Below are positions 38,001 to 53,000 of a stretch of 64,000 bases of DNA, one piece after another; the first letter of the stretch is position 1, and each line of letters begins with the position of its first letter. Made by a program: the position numbers and the translations under genes. The notes under the pieces were generated by a model. The model did no database searches, was not told where the DNA came from, and saw only the letters and a list, made by a program, of their open reading frames with translations. Where the stretch lies: contig NC_057818.1 of assembly GCF_910594005.1 (NCBI RefSeq), positions 9,543,501 through 9,607,500 on the forward strand, written 5' to 3'. The stretch comes from Cervus elaphus. Its lineage: Eukaryota > Chordata > Mammalia > Artiodactyla > Cervidae.

Positions 38001-41000
38001 AAAGACTCGGACACTACTGAGCGGCTGAACTGACTGACTGTCCTCCCTAGGAAATCACCTGCTGCTGTGACTTTGGAATAGCCTTACTAGAATCCATGAA
38101 GATTTTCAGAAAAACAATCCCCCTCTATAGATTGTTTAGAAAAATTCAAAGTGGTAAACCAAATTACAAAATTAAGGAGAAAGAGGAGCAGAAGGAAAGG
38201 AAGATGATCTTAACAACTGATTCAAAGCCTATCCAAACTCCCTCAAATATTACTTCCTGTATAAAGGTCTTCCCAGGCTGCTCTATCTAAAACAGTGCCT
38301 CCCATGCTGTGTCTTTGTTTACCAACTGTCTCCACCACTGATTATAAGTACAGTGAGGTCAGAGACTTTCTCTATTTTGTTCATTACTGTATATATAGGA
38401 CCTAGACCAGAGCCCGAAATTCAATATATTTGTTGTAAAAATGAATGAATGAGTGAATTTCCTTTGTATCCTTAAAGGGAACCTGCCTATCATTGGAATC
38501 TCTTCATTGTAGCATGCAAACAATCACAAAGTTATTGAATTGCAATTGCCAAATCATTTTTATATTGGTCACGCTTCCCTCCCCCTGCTCACCTGTGTGA
38601 GGCGGAAGGAGGAACTATAACAGAATAACCAATCAGAACTGGAGCAGCTGGCCTGGTGAATTCATTAGGGAGACACAGATTTGAAATGAAATCTACTTAC
38701 CTTCCTTGAATTGTTTTCCTGCAGGGTCAGACCAAGTCACAGACATGCATTCCACCTCTATTTGAAGGACACCGCTTGATCTGATGATAGCTCCCCTCTA
38801 CCTTCACCTCGTCAAGGTGTCCAGTTTACATCATTGTGGTGTTTAATGCTAGATACTGGGAAGCCCCCCAGCAACATTCCTGGAGCCTCAGTTTGGAGGA
38901 TGGTCCCAATCTGACTAGAACATTTTCAAGAGCTCTTGTGAGGGTCATAAAATGCTGAAGTTCGTTGGGAAGACACAAGGACTCAGATAAACCTGCCAAG
39001 GACCAGCCACCGCCATTCCAGGCAAGCAGAGGCAACTTGGGTGGCTTGCCTGTCTGCCCTGGAGATGCCCTGTGGCAGTCCTGCGTGGGGGCTACAGTGA
39101 CAGGACACTGGCCAGGGCATCACGGTGGGGCGGCGTCAGCATGCTCCATCTCCTCCTGTAGACCTTTGCAAGCGATTCTCCTCTCGGCATGCTCTGTGAC
39201 ATCACCCTCTCCCTGTTGCCTCTCCAAAATGGGTCCTAACATCACTGATGATTCTGTAAACTGGGCCGTGTTAGTCCCAAAGAACTCCAGGGGTCAGGGC
39301 TCCTCCCGGTGTGTACTAAGGAATGGTGTCCTGGTGGTCATACTTCTGCACACCCTCCTCCTTTTCACCCTTCCCGTGTCCCTCATGCCAGGACAGAGGT
39401 CATTTTGGCCTCTATAGTTGCGAGGAGGTACTGATGGGACCTGCTTCTCATGTCGCTGTGGTGTGTGGCTGGGTCAGTGGGCCTGGCATGGGGGTTAAGG
39501 GTCATCCTGCAAACCTCTCTCACCCACGGAACACATTTTTTGCAGCTCTCAGAGAGAGACAGGTGCCTGCTCTCGGAGAGGAATGAGCCCAGGAGTGAGG
39601 GGTGATGCAGGCCTGAGCCGGTACCTGACTCCAGGCAGAAGCAGTACTCCAGGGGGCCCAGGGCAGCGGAGGCGTTGCAGAAGATGGCGAAGCTCGTCAG
39701 GATGGTCCCCTCCTCTGGGGCAACGGTGCAGGTGGGCACCTCCAGGGGAGGCAGGGAGCTGACCACATAGGTGTCCTCCCCGTAGGCACACCCGGTCACT
39801 GCTGAGGAGTGAAGACAAAAGGTGTGCTTAGGGGCTGTGGGTGTCACACAAACTCCACCATGGCTCGTGATCTCCTGGGAACTTGTTTAACATGCAGATT
39901 CCCAGGCCTTGCTCCAGAGCCTCTCTCTGGAGATTTGGGGGTAAGGCTCAGAAATCTGCATATCTTAACTACTCTACCCCTACCCCTCACACCTCAGGCA
40001 GGGCATTCTAGGGTCTCACTCAGCAAAATTGGACAGAGACAGAATCCTAGTCCTGCCATTTACTCTGCATGTGACCCTGGCTTTGACCTTTTTGAGACTC
40101 AGTTCCTCATCTATAAAATGGAGCTAATAACAATAGATTCCTCACAGGGCTTTAGTGAGGAGGGAGAATATTGGAAAACAAGACTTTCTCAAGAGACCGA
40201 GCTTGAAGGGCCACAATCAGGACCTAGAAAAAGGAAGATCCTACCCCTAACCATGGGCTCCCACAGCACCATGAAGAACCCCAGCTAACCTGCACCAACA
40301 CCCCGCACCACCTGTTATAATCACCTAGTTTTCAAAAACAGTGCATGCCTGGAAAAGTTGTGCATACAGAATTTTAATCAATTAAAATGAATTCCCTGGC
40401 CCAGACTTAATTCAGAAGGTTTGGGGTGAACCCAGGAATGTGTAATTTTAAAATAGTACCAGGTTATCCTGGGCAAGTGGCTTATGAGCCACTTTGAAAA
40501 ATACTGAATCAAAGAAATTCAACTGAAAAGGAATAATCACCCCATTATTTATCTTTCTGAGAATCTGCATTCTTCTGTCCAGTGCTGGTTTAAAGTGAGA
40601 CGTGCTGAATCACCTGGCAGGATGCATAGACTGCACACCCCGGGACGGTCTGCTTTTACCACCCGTGTTGTGTCGCTCAACATTTACCATGCAGTTGGGA
40701 GGCAGACATTTCTGTTGCCCCGCTTGCATGTGAGGAAACAGGCGTAAATCTGTGGCCTAAGGCCTCCCAGTTAGAAGGTGGCAGAGGTGGGATTCACGCC
40801 AGAGCCTGTGTATGGTCCCACCCCGCGCTGCTGGCCCTGTTTCAGCACCCCTGGCTTCCTCTCCTTTCACTCTCTGCAGGAGGTGGGGTCTGTGACAAGA
40901 GACTGGAGGAGCCTTCCCACCTGTGACTCTGATCCAGGCGGCCGGGCCGTGGATCCTCAGGAAGGAGCTGTTGAGCAGCAGGGTGGAGGTGTTGCTCTGA

Positions 41001-44000
41001 AGGAGGATTGAAGAACGTGGCCAGAATCCTCGGAGGCTGCAGGCCTCAGGGAGGGGCTCAGCCTGAAAGAGAGCACAGCCCAGGACCCTAAGGCTGCAGC
41101 CAGGCCACAGGAGCCCCCTGGACAGTGGCTTCTGAACTGGGGAGGCCTTTCGGATTTGTCTCCGATGGATGGACAGCAGCACCGGCTGTTTCCCCGAGGT
41201 CAGCCCAAATGCCCATCCCCAGCGTGTTGGGGTGTCTGTCCTTGGTCAGGTTCCCTGGAAGCAGAGCCTGAGACGAGGGTTTGTGTGCAGGGCATTTTCA
41301 AGGGAGGGATCCCAGGGAAAACCAGGAGGGCAGCTGAGGTGGGGAGAAAATGAAATGAGGCAAAGAAGTGGTTTCAGGAGGCATCCTGCTTCATTCAGCC
41401 TGGTGTCATGGGGGGCTCTGGAGCATAAGCTGCACCACGGAAATTGTGGCACTCAAAGGCTGGGGGGCTGGCTGTTAGACCCCCATGGTTACGGGCCAGC
41501 AGCCTCCCCATAGCACTGGGGGAGGCCTGGATCTGCCTGGTAAGAGGGACGGCTGGGTCTCCCATGGCGTCTGCTGCGATGTTTCCTGTTGGTTTTGCTC
41601 CCCTGCATCCTCTCTCTCTGCAAGCCCATACCCCCAGCCCCCGACTCCTACTCCGCTGGCTGAGTGGACTGACCCACTCCCAGCTCAGTCCTGGGCCCGT
41701 GACACATTGTCTGGTCAGTCAAAGTGGGAAGACATTTCTGTTTTTGCGAGGCTGCCGGTATCCTCACCTTCTCCAGTGGGGTGTCATCCAAATACCAGCT
41801 GAACATGGCTGCTGCTGACTTGTCCCCCATGGTGACCTTCAGCGTAACATCCCTGCTGACGTCCACTGGCCCGCAGTTCTCCTCACAGCTGAAAGGGAGG
41901 AGAGAACGGAGCCAGGGAGCTCCTCAGTCTGAGGGGCCACCTTGCCTGGTCCAGTTCTTCTCAAGTTATTTGAGAAGGTAGGAAATGGCCTTTTCTCAAG
42001 TGGAAGTGGAATAAAAGCAGCCCCTGCCCCAACCCAAACCGGGGCTTACCCTTGGTCATGGAGATGGAGCAGTTTGTGCCTGCATGAATCCCCACTCCAT
42101 TCACTGCACAGGATAGCAGTGTGAAAAATGCAGGAGGCTGACAGGCTCCAATCTTGTCCCTGCCACTTATGAAAGGCTACCTCGCGCAAGTCACTTAACC
42201 TGTCTGAGCCTCAGTTTCCTTACTTGCAAAGTGAGGGGATGAGAGCTATCAATCTCCATGATTCTTTATAGTTCTAATAATGATCAATTATTGTTGTTCA
42301 GTTGCTAAGTCATGTCTGACTCTTTGTCACCCCATGGACTGCAGCATACCAGGCTCCCCTGTCCTTCAGTATCTCCTGGAGTTTGCTCAGATTCATGTCC
42401 ATTGAGTCGGTAATGCCATCCAACCATCTCATCCTCTGCCCCCTCGTCTCCTTTTGCCTTCAATTTTTCCCAGTATCAGGGTCTTTTCCAGTGAGTCGGC
42501 TCTTCACATCAGGTGACCAATGTATTAGAGCTTCGGCTCCAATGAATGCTATGATTTTGCAGCACACCTGCCATGTCCCACTTTTATTAGCTTATCGAGT
42601 GCTGACCATAACCCTATCAGCGCTCCCATATCACAGATGAGCAAGCCGAGCTCAGAGGGTTTATGTGATTCGTCCTGACTGGGGGATGGAACATGGGCCC
42701 ATACATCCTGACCTGAGTCTTAGGCCTGCTCTGTGTTATATTCCCTCTCTTAAGTCAATGAGAGGTCAGTTTGACTCCTGCTGTGTCCAGCCCATGCCCA
42801 GTCCTTTCCATGTGAGCTTCATAGTAGCTGAAGAATCTCCCTACTTCTGACCTCTCGTCTACCCTAGAACTAGTGGGCTGGACATTCTCCGTTTGCCCCT
42901 GCAGCCTGCTCACCATCAACTCTGTGGCTCTGTGTACCCAGGACTGAGGTCCATAGACTGCATCACCAGGTTCCCACATCCTCTGTCTTCTATTTGGGCC
43001 CAGCCGATTGGGAGCACTGGGACAGTTATTCACCACTCTCCCTGCTCCTCACCAAATGGCCTGCAGTTGGCAGAGGCCATGTTCCTCTGGCTGAGGCCCC
43101 AGTTCCCAGGGTCACCTCTCCCATAGCTGCAACTCCCCAGGGGTTTCACAGGAATGCCATCCCCGCCTCTTACCCCTGAAGTCCTAAGAGGGACAATGGC
43201 TTCTTCCTCTTGCAGCCTGCATGGTCATCCCTGGTTGGTCCTCTTATCCCTGCCCACATCTGTAAATCAACCCTTACCCAGCTCCCATCAGTCCCCAGTT
43301 CGAGTGAGCCATCTTCTTCCTTCAGGGACCCAGCTGGCAGTCATGCTACCTTGAACTCTGCTCTTGATTCCTGCATGAGCTTAAGCAATATCCCTGAGTC
43401 CTCTCTCACCCGCTCCAGCTGCTTCTCTACCCAGCTACCAGTGTTTGGAAGCAAAACATGATCATGTTCCCAGCCTGCTTAAACATCTTGGTGGCTTTCC
43501 AGAACTCTTAGGATAAAGGTCAAAGTCATGCGTTTAACACAACCCTCAAGGCCCTGCCGAACTAGCCCCTGCCTGCCCTTCCTCTGTGTTCCAGCCACAC
43601 CAGCCTCTTTCACTTCCAGATTGTTCTATGCTCCCTCCCTTTGCTGTTCTATTCTCTCTCAAGACCCCCTTTCCTGGCCAAGTTCATTCCTCTTCTGTCT
43701 TCACATCTCTGCTGAGGCAGCCTTGGGGTCAGGGAAGCTGTCATGGAAGTGCACTGTCTCCTTCCATTCATTTGTGTGATTCATCACTGACCACTGAGTG
43801 ACCCCCGAGAGAACGGAGACAGGGCCTGGTTTTCCCCACCACTGTACACCCTGCCCCTTAGTCAGTGTAGCCAGAGTTGACTGTCAGAACACCCTGCTGG
43901 ACGACAGCCCCACAGGAGTTTGCTCTCACGCCCCCACCTGACTCGTGGCCTGAGTTCCAGGGGGGCGGACACATAGAGGCACTGCTCCCCCAGGTTCTCC

Positions 44001-47000
44001 AGCTGCAGGCCTCTCCAGACTGTCAGGCGCAGGGTAACAGCAGAGTCCGAGGGCGGCAGGCAGGACGGCGGAACCACCAGCTCCCTCTGGTCTGTGCGGA
44101 GCAGCTGCCTCTCAACACAGTCGCTCCACTGGGCCCAGCAGCGCCCTGAGAGAGAGAAGTGGGTCAACACAGTAATCCACCCAGGAACCTTGAACTTGAC
44201 ACATTCGGGTACCTTCTGGTTTGGGGTTTCTAGAAGAAATGGGTCCTTGTTAGGAAAATTGGCTCCAAATAGAGATTTTGATTTTTTTTTTTTCCAGTTC
44301 ACTTTCAGGTTGCAGGAATGGTGCTACAGAAGGATGGGAAAGCTTCTGGGAAAATGACCCTTGCTTCACCCAAACTCTAAGCAAACCTGCAGGGTTTGCT
44401 GGCTTGTTCTGCATCAGTGACTTGCATTGGTGAGCAGGACAGCCTATAGCTGTAGAGGCGCTGAGAGGATAAACAGCCCCGCCTGGAGAACATTCGAGGC
44501 ATCTTCTTGTTCTTGATATACGGGATTGTCCACAGCTTCTGTCTCTGGGGGTACACTGGGGACCTGGGAGGACGAATCTCCATCTGGGAGACTGCAGATC
44601 ATCTGCTTTATATCAGCTCAGTCAGTCTTTGCCTTTCAACTCTGTTGATCAATGTTTATCCACTACCCCAACTACCCTCAGTGTGTAGTCATTCACAGGA
44701 CATGCCTGGGGGTCAGGTCATCAGCTCAGTCACCTAAAGTCTGTATTTGTTGTATCCTGTATTAATTCAGATAATAAGAACTAACATGCTGAAGGGTGTT
44801 GTGAGACTTGCCAGTTCATATCAAGAGATTTCAAATATTACATGACTTTTGACCCAGTTATTCCATTTCTGGGAACTTGTTGATGAAAGTAATCACAGAT
44901 GCAAATAAAAATTGAACCTTGTAAGGATGTTCATTATAGCGTTGTTTTTAAGGGCAAATAATTCAAAATAAACTCAGTGTCCAAAAAGAGGGCACTGGTG
45001 AGTAAATGCCCATATAGCAACTTGACAGTCTATTATGCAGTTATGAAAATCAAGGTGCAGAAGAATATATTGACTTAAAAATATATGGGATATATTGTTC
45101 AATGAAAAAAATGGTTAACAAAAGCTATATGTACAGTATGAATGGCACTCATTTTATTTCTAAAGGAGTGTGTCCATAGGTAGGATTTATCTAAGAATCT
45201 GCCACTAATGCAGGAGGTGCAGGTTTGACCCCCAGGTTGGAAAGATGCCCCTGGAGCAGGAAATGGCAGTCCACTCCAGTATTCTTACCTGGGAAATTCC
45301 ATGGACAGAGGAGCCTGGTGAACTACCGTCCACGGGGTCACAAAGAGTCAGACACAACTGAGCACATACACCTAGCTAGCTATCCCTATAAAAAGGAGAA
45401 CAACCACTTCTTAAAAATAGGTGCTAGTGGTTGACAAAAAAGTTGTGTCAGAAAAGGCCTCATCATTTCCTCTTTCTAAACTGTGGCATACCAAAAGCGT
45501 GGAGGTTAAAAGAGGGATGGAGTCCAAGAGGAGAGGAGTGTTTTACCACTGACATTATTTGTGGCAATAATAAAAAAGCAGACTGACTTTTAGGATCTAA
45601 TTATTGTTCCTAAATTCTCTATAGATAGTGCCTCTTCTGGTTGCCTGCCTTTAAGGCCACTGCTCTCCACACCTCCCATTTCCATGGACTTCACCATCTC
45701 TGGCACATACAAGGCACACAAAATGCTAAGCATGAATAATCCTGGTGTGAAGGTTAAGAACAGCAAAAGCTGACTGCTGTCCATCGCTTCATGATGAGAT
45801 AAGATGGTTGAGAACTCTAAGACTACCTACCACATGCCCACTGGAAGCGTAAGTCCTTATCCCCATCTGGCCAGCCCAGGGTCACTGTGGTGAAAGGATC
45901 CAAGTACCGACCAGGTTCCACGTACAGCTCCATGTTCCCTTTGTCTCTCTGCAGAAGAAGCAGCTGGCCAGTGAGACACCCTCCACAGTTCCTCCCCAGA
46001 GCAGTCTGTGCAAGAGATGGCCACAGTGTAAGGTGTGGAGTGGGATGGATCACCAGGTAAGTCACTAGCCTGGTGTGGACTGATGGCTAAGGGTTCATCA
46101 TACATTCAGCTGTGTTAGCGGCAGCGGCTATGGGCCAGGCCCCGTGCTTGATGCCTAGAGATACAGGAACAGAGAGAGACCCAGCCCCTGCCCTTTTGTC
46201 TCCTCTGACTGATGGACGAGAAGACCAAGGATTAAAACGCAGAGTGCTAACTGCTGCAGTAGAGGGCGCTCAGGGGACCATGAGAATGTAGATGAGGGAG
46301 GCAGTAGGCTGAGAGCATCTGCTCCCCTGGAGGTTCTGATAGTGTCTGACTCCTGGGGTTGCTGCACATCAAATGAGAATAACAGTGATGCGTGTGCTCT
46401 TGTGCCTGGAGCAGAGAGGCTGCAGAGCTGTTAGCTCTACGCAGCAGACAGCTGGTGTTGGGGTAAGCTTCCCAGAGGACAGGACCCTGGAGCACTCTGG
46501 AAGGAGGAGGGAGGGTGAGCTGGGCAGTGACAGAGGGAACATGGATTCCAGGAAAGGGGTTGTCAGGAGTGCAGTGTGCTCCAGGATCAATTCTGGTTGG
46601 ACCTGATGAAAGCTCGGGCCCAGAGGGCTTGGCCTGGGAATAACAGGAGGCTGCAACAGAGCTCAACCCCCAGGGGTCTCCATGGCCCAAGAATAAAACC
46701 CAAACACCCTTGCACCCATGTTATTTGGCTTCTGCCCATCTCAGTAATCTCCATCCTCCTCCTCCCCTGACAGCCTCAGAGCCTTCTCATCTATGCACCC
46801 AGACAGCTCTTGTTCTGCCTAACAGGGTGGCTGACTATCCTACCTTCAGGTCCCCACTTAAATGTCACTTCTTAAGAGGTCTTGTCTGGTCACATTTAAT
46901 AGTACACTTATACTGTCTGTTAGTTGCTGTCATCGCACCCTATTGATTCTAGTTAGACACATCACAATTATTAATTCTTTGCTAATTTGTTAGTTAATCT

Positions 47001-50000
47001 CACCCAGTAAGGTTCATGAAGGCAGGGACTGTGAATAAACACATGTTTATTCACCAGTGTATCCCCAACCCCTAATATCTGAACATTGAGCATTGTAGAG
47101 GCACAGTAAATCTTGTTGTTGAAGAAATGAATGCAAGAAAAAAGTCAACAGCAAGGTATCAAATACTTAGTCTTGCTATAAACACTAAAGTACCTAGGTC
47201 TTTTTTCTAAAATAAGCGTTAAAAGCCATGAATTTCCCTCTGAGCATTGCCTGAGCTGCATCCCAAATATTTGGATAGGCTGTATTATCACTTAGAAATA
47301 TTTTAAAATATCCGTCTGATTTTTTTCTTTGATCCATTGATCTTTTTTTAAAGAAGTGTGCTGTTTAATTTCCAAAATGTCCGATAGTTATCTACATATC
47401 CTAGATAACTTATTATTGATTTATTACATAGTGCTGTTGTGGTTAGAATATGCTTCATTTGATTTCAGTTCTTCTAGGCTTCTTTTTAAACAGAAGAAGC
47501 CTTATTGATTGCTAGTGGTCTGGCTGTTAGCACCAAAAGGCCCAAACCCCAGACTAAAACAGAGTACTTAGACACCTTTTTTCTTGTAAAGTTAAGTGTA
47601 TTTTAAAAATACTCACATTCTTTCTCTGGACCTTTGTTCCGGGTGGTTCTTGGAGACTGGAAGGAGCTGTGAACACAGTGGGGATGGATGTCAAACATTG
47701 GTGGTGTTTATGAGGTCACCAAAGGGCAGAGTCAGAGCATCTGCCTGTCTCTGGAAATAGTTTAGGGACACATAGCAAACATTCAGATCATAGGAAACAG
47801 GTCAGAAGCAAAACCGTCATGTTTGCCACTGGCCCAGAGATACTACTTTTGCAGGTAAGAAAGAGGTAGACAGCTGCCAGTGCACTTAAGATTTAGGTCA
47901 GACATGCAACTGTTTTCTATTAGTGTTTACCTAGCACTTGAAGGGTGAGGGTGGGAGCCCTGATTTGTAGTGCTTGTGGATTTCTGTGGTGCAAATGATC
48001 CCATAAAGGCAGATCTCAAGATGCCAAGTTGACCTCATAGAACGCAGAGTGGGGAGAGATGGGTACAACCCGCTCTGGCAGCCTGGTAGGAGTTGGACTC
48101 AGCGCACCATGGTGTGTTTCTTGATCCATTCATTGGCCTCTAACTGGCTGTGTGAACCTGGGCAGGTTAGTTACTGAGTATCAGATGCTTCATCCATAAA
48201 GCGTGGGCTTCCCAGGTGGCACCAGTGGTAAAGAATCCACCTGCCAATGCAGGAGATACAGAGACGCAGGTTTGATCCCTGGGTTGAGAGGACTCCCTCG
48301 AGTAGGAAATGGCAACCTGCTTCAGTGTTCTTGCCTGGAAAGCCATGGACAGGAGAGCCTGTGGACTATAGCCCATAGGGGCTGCAAAGAGCCGGCCACA
48401 AATGAGCGGCCGAGCACACACATCTGTGAAGAAGGCTGAAGGCAGCCCTTATTTTCAGAGCTCCAGGAGCACTGAGTGCCGTGCTGTATATATTACTGCT
48501 TGGTCATCTGTTCGTCCATAGACAATATTAGTGTGGCAAGTTTTTAAAAATGGAGCAGGCATTCTCAGGTGACGTGCTCTGAAGGTAACTGAAACGTGAG
48601 TGTGATCACTGCCTAAGTAAAGTACAGTGATTAAGCTGAGCGCTTAGGGTTGGTCATTCCATGTGATTCACTAGGCCCTGGTGGCTTGGATATTTTAATA
48701 TCAAGGTATTACTGATCTTTAAAAAAATTCCCTCTCAGTAAATTCTTATTCTCACAATGATAAGTTTGAAGGTCTGTAAAATTATACAAAGCAAAGCTAA
48801 AATGCTAGACCCAGAGAACTTGCTTAACCTTAAGAAGGAAGATGGTCCCTGAATAAAAAAATTCGGAGAGGTAGTTGCTACCCTGGTCCTGCCGTGAATT
48901 AACTGAGTGACTTCTTCAAAGTCAGTTAACCTCTCTGGGCCTGAAATGGCGTGTGTGAAAACTCCTAGGGGTCTGTGGACAGCTGAATGGACATCTCATG
49001 TTTTTCCTCCCATCCAGGTGTCCTTGCCACCGTCTTTTGATAGCAGCACTTACAGGTGATGTGTTTTCCCTGGGGGAGATCCCTCCGCACTCTCACCCGC
49101 AGTCCTGTGGGTGGACCTGATCCTACATTAGGTTCTGGGGCAGACATGTGACCCCGGTCTGCCCTGAGTGCCATTCCCCCCGGCCTCTGCAGAAGGTCTA
49201 GGAGGGACCATGAACCAAGCTGGGACAAGTGAGAGACAGCGTCAGGACTTATGGTGGAATGTCAACAAAGAGATGCTTTTTCTCCTCGGGGTTAAGGACT
49301 GAAGCCTGGGGCCATCTTGCTACTACTTAGGAAGAGGGAATCAGACTGCAGCCAACATAGAATCAAGAGATGGAAAGAGGCAGATTTCTGAAGACATTGA
49401 GTGACTGGATCCTGCTGTGCCTAAACCCTGGACTTTTCTGAGAGTTGGTAAAATTTCCTCTTGACTTGAGCCAGTTTGAATTTTCTGCCTCTTGCTACTC
49501 AAAAGTTTTGGCAAACATGTTCAAGGCAAACTTTCAGACAGTGACATCTACTGTTGGCTGCCAACCAACAGCCTTCCTCTTGGCTGACAGAATCCATCTT
49601 CTCCCAGAGGGCCTAAAAATTCTGGCTTCCCAGCATCCCTTGCATTTGGGCATATGACCCTACCTTGGCCAATGGTATTTAAAGGGAAGGTTGCTAAGGA
49701 CTAGTGGAAAAGCTCCCCCCCCCCATTAAAAAGAGAGGGGGGCTTCCCTGGTGGCTCAGTAGTAATGAATCTGCCTACCGATGCAAGACACATAGGTTCG
49801 ATCCCTGGTCCAGGAAAATCCCACATGCCACAAATCAACTAAGCCTGAGCACCACAGCAATTATTGAGCCCATGCTCTGGAGCCTGGGAGCTGCCACTAC
49901 TGAAGCCCGTGTATCCTAGAGCCCATGCTCCACAACAAGTGATGCCACCCACCGCAATGAGAAGCCCATGCATCACAACTAGAGAGTAGAGAGTTGCTCA

Positions 50001-53000
50001 TTGAAACTAGAGAAAAGCCTACACAACAACAAAGACCCAGCACAACCATAAATAAGTAAATAAAATTATTTTTAAAAAAGAGATGAATACAGATAAATGG
50101 GTTTCTGCTGCTGCTGGATAATCCTGGGTTGACATGTGATGTCTGGAACTGCAGCAGCCACCTTGATTACATGAGGCACAAGCCTAAGGATCAAATAAAT
50201 GCTCTGAGGATGGCAGAGCAGAATGACAGATGGAGCCTGGGTCCTTGCTGGTGATATTGAGCCATTGAACCATCCCTGGAACTACTTACCTCCTAACCAA
50301 TTACATGAGATAATGTGACTTGAACTTAAAGCCACTTAGGTGGGGCTTTCTATTACTTGAAGTCAAAAAGATTGTAAGTAATACAAGTTCAGATGTTTTA
50401 GAATTCTGTATCAATGGTTGGATGTTATACTGGTTACATTATTGCCTGTTTAGAGTAACCAGAGAATTCTTAATATCCGTAGAACAAAGTAAGTATTCAA
50501 AGCTCTGTTTTTGAGGGGCTCCTTTCTAGATCTGGAGCCAGTGTGGATGCCCCTAGTCACAAATTTTATACCCCTTTTCAGAAAATTCTTACCTGTGACA
50601 GTGATGCTTCCAATTTCCAAACTCAGGTTTGAGAAGGTGTCCCTCACCAGTACAGTGACCAGAAAGGTGCCTGCAATACAAAAAGTGGAGAATTATGGGC
50701 ATTGTAATCAGAGGTTCAACTTACTGTGAGACAGTTCTCCCAGCCTGTGCTTCTCCAGTCCTCTGAGCGCAGCATCTGACTCTTTCATCATTGAAGCATT
50801 TAATGAGTCCCTGTTGTGTGCCAGGCACAGAGCAAGGCTCTGAGGACACAGGAATGAATGAAATGTGGTCCTTGTCCTCAGGACCTTATTTTCTAGTAGG
50901 CATGTGGGGCTTTCCAGGGTAGGAATTGGCATGGGAAGCAGTGTGGGCACAGGTTAGGGGGGTTGCTTCCATCTTGGGGGAGAAAGAAATGTTTATGGGG
51001 TGTGGCACCGGCCAGAGCTGAAGTTCAAAGGATGAGTAGTCCTCATTTGCCAGATGAGAGAGGAGATTCCAGCAGAAGGGGGCCTTGACATGGCTTTAAA
51101 GGGTCAAGAGAGTGGAGAGCGGGGAGAAAGATTTGTCAGAGGATTTGGACAGAGCTGCTGCTACATGTGTATCTCCATCTTGCCCCTCATGGGGAAGGGG
51201 GGCTGGGTGCTGCCTTCTTCTCTTCTCAAGCCTGGAGAGAAGGTCTCCAGAGAGGGCCCTTGGACAGCTGGGTATGTATTCTTTGGGGCTGAGGACTCAC
51301 ATGTGCTGTGCTCGGCCACTCAGTCATGTCTGACTCTGTGACCCCGTGGACTGTAGCCCACCAGGCTCCTCTGCCCATGGAATTTTCCAGACAGGAATAC
51401 TGGAGTGGGTTGCCAATTCCTCCCCCAGGGGATCTTCCTAACCCAGGGATTGAACCTGTGTTTCTTAATGTCTCCTGCATTAGCAGGCAGATTATTTACC
51501 ACTAGCACCAACTGAGACTCCCATGGGCAATTTCTTACTCGTGGCCTTGAAGGAATGATCTATGACAGGTGGAGGGAGGGGGAAGGGAAGACAGGAAAGG
51601 TGGCATTTCTGTATTTGGGAAATGACTACAGTCGGCCGGTAGCAGCCAAGGACTGGGTGAGAATTTGCTATGGACCAGGTGTTTGCCCTCGGAAGAGGGG
51701 GCACTGGAGATGGTAGAGAGAATGAGGAGATCAGAGAGAGGTACCCTCTTGGTGACGGGAGAAGCACCAGCTGAGGCGATGTGGCCCCGAAGGAGAGGCA
51801 TTACCCCCACCCCAGGAGCCTGTGGAAGCTCCCAAGAGAGGTAGCTGCAAACACCTGCAGGGCCCCAAGAGCAGGGCTGGCGCCATCACGTGACGGCCTT
51901 CTGTTCCTACCCGGTGTCCTTTCCCTTCCCTCGTCCCCTTCCTCCTGGAGGCATCCAGTCTGTTCTCGTGGGAGGAGAAGACTGCTTATCATCTGAGAGT
52001 GAGTCCGAAAGTCAGAGGGTGTACTGAGATTTTAATCTCTCACCCCCTACTGAGTAACTTTAAAGGGGACAAAAAATTAATTTGCATTTGAACTATAGCC
52101 TCTGTATTGTATTTTCCATTGTCATTCCATTTTATTTCCAGATTCTTGCTGTTCCAATCTGTATCCTTCAGTACCTGGCAAAATTGCAGTTTTTCTCTTC
52201 TTGACTCTATCATTCCTTCTGCCATCTCTCTCTCTCTCTCTCTTTTTTTTAAACCAACTCCGTTGCTGAGGGCATGGTGGCCCACACCTGTACCTCATTA
52301 CCTGACCTTCTCACACATGTCTGAGGTCCAGGCAGGGGACCTGGTTGGGCTGGAGACTCTGCAGCCTTCATCACATTCCTGCCTGCTGACCTCACCACAC
52401 TGGCCTCAAAGAGCTCTGTTCTTTCCAGATTAATTGCACGTCAGCTGTGGCTTCCTGCCCTGGCTGGTGCCAGCCAGTCTGCTGCCCTGTCATCTATTCC
52501 CGCCAGCATCCCGACACTTCCTTTCTTGTCCCTCTGTTTCCCACCCTGTAGTTTTTACCAGTCTCTCTCCCCACAGGGCATGGACTGCAGTTTCCCGAAA
52601 CACATTCTCCTCTAGAAATGATGGGAGAGATCCAAGTGCGCCTGCTCACGTCCAGTGATTCTCCATGGGGGTGATTCTGCTCTCTAGGGCGCAGTTAGCA
52701 GTGACTGAAGACATTTGTAGTGGGTGCAGGCCAGGGATTCTGCTAAACATCCTATGATGCACAGGACTGTCCCAACAACAAAGAATTATCTGGTTCCAAA
52801 TGTCAGGAGGGGGCTTCCCTGGCTCCTGGGAAAGGTTGAGCGCAGGAGAAGGGGGCGGCAGAGAATAAATTGGTTGGACGGCATCACTGACTCAATGGAC
52901 GTGAGTTTGAGTAAACTCCAGACAGTGGAGGACAGGGAAGCCTGGAGTGCTGCAATCAATGGGGTCTCAAAGAGTCGGACATGATCGAGCGACTGAACAA

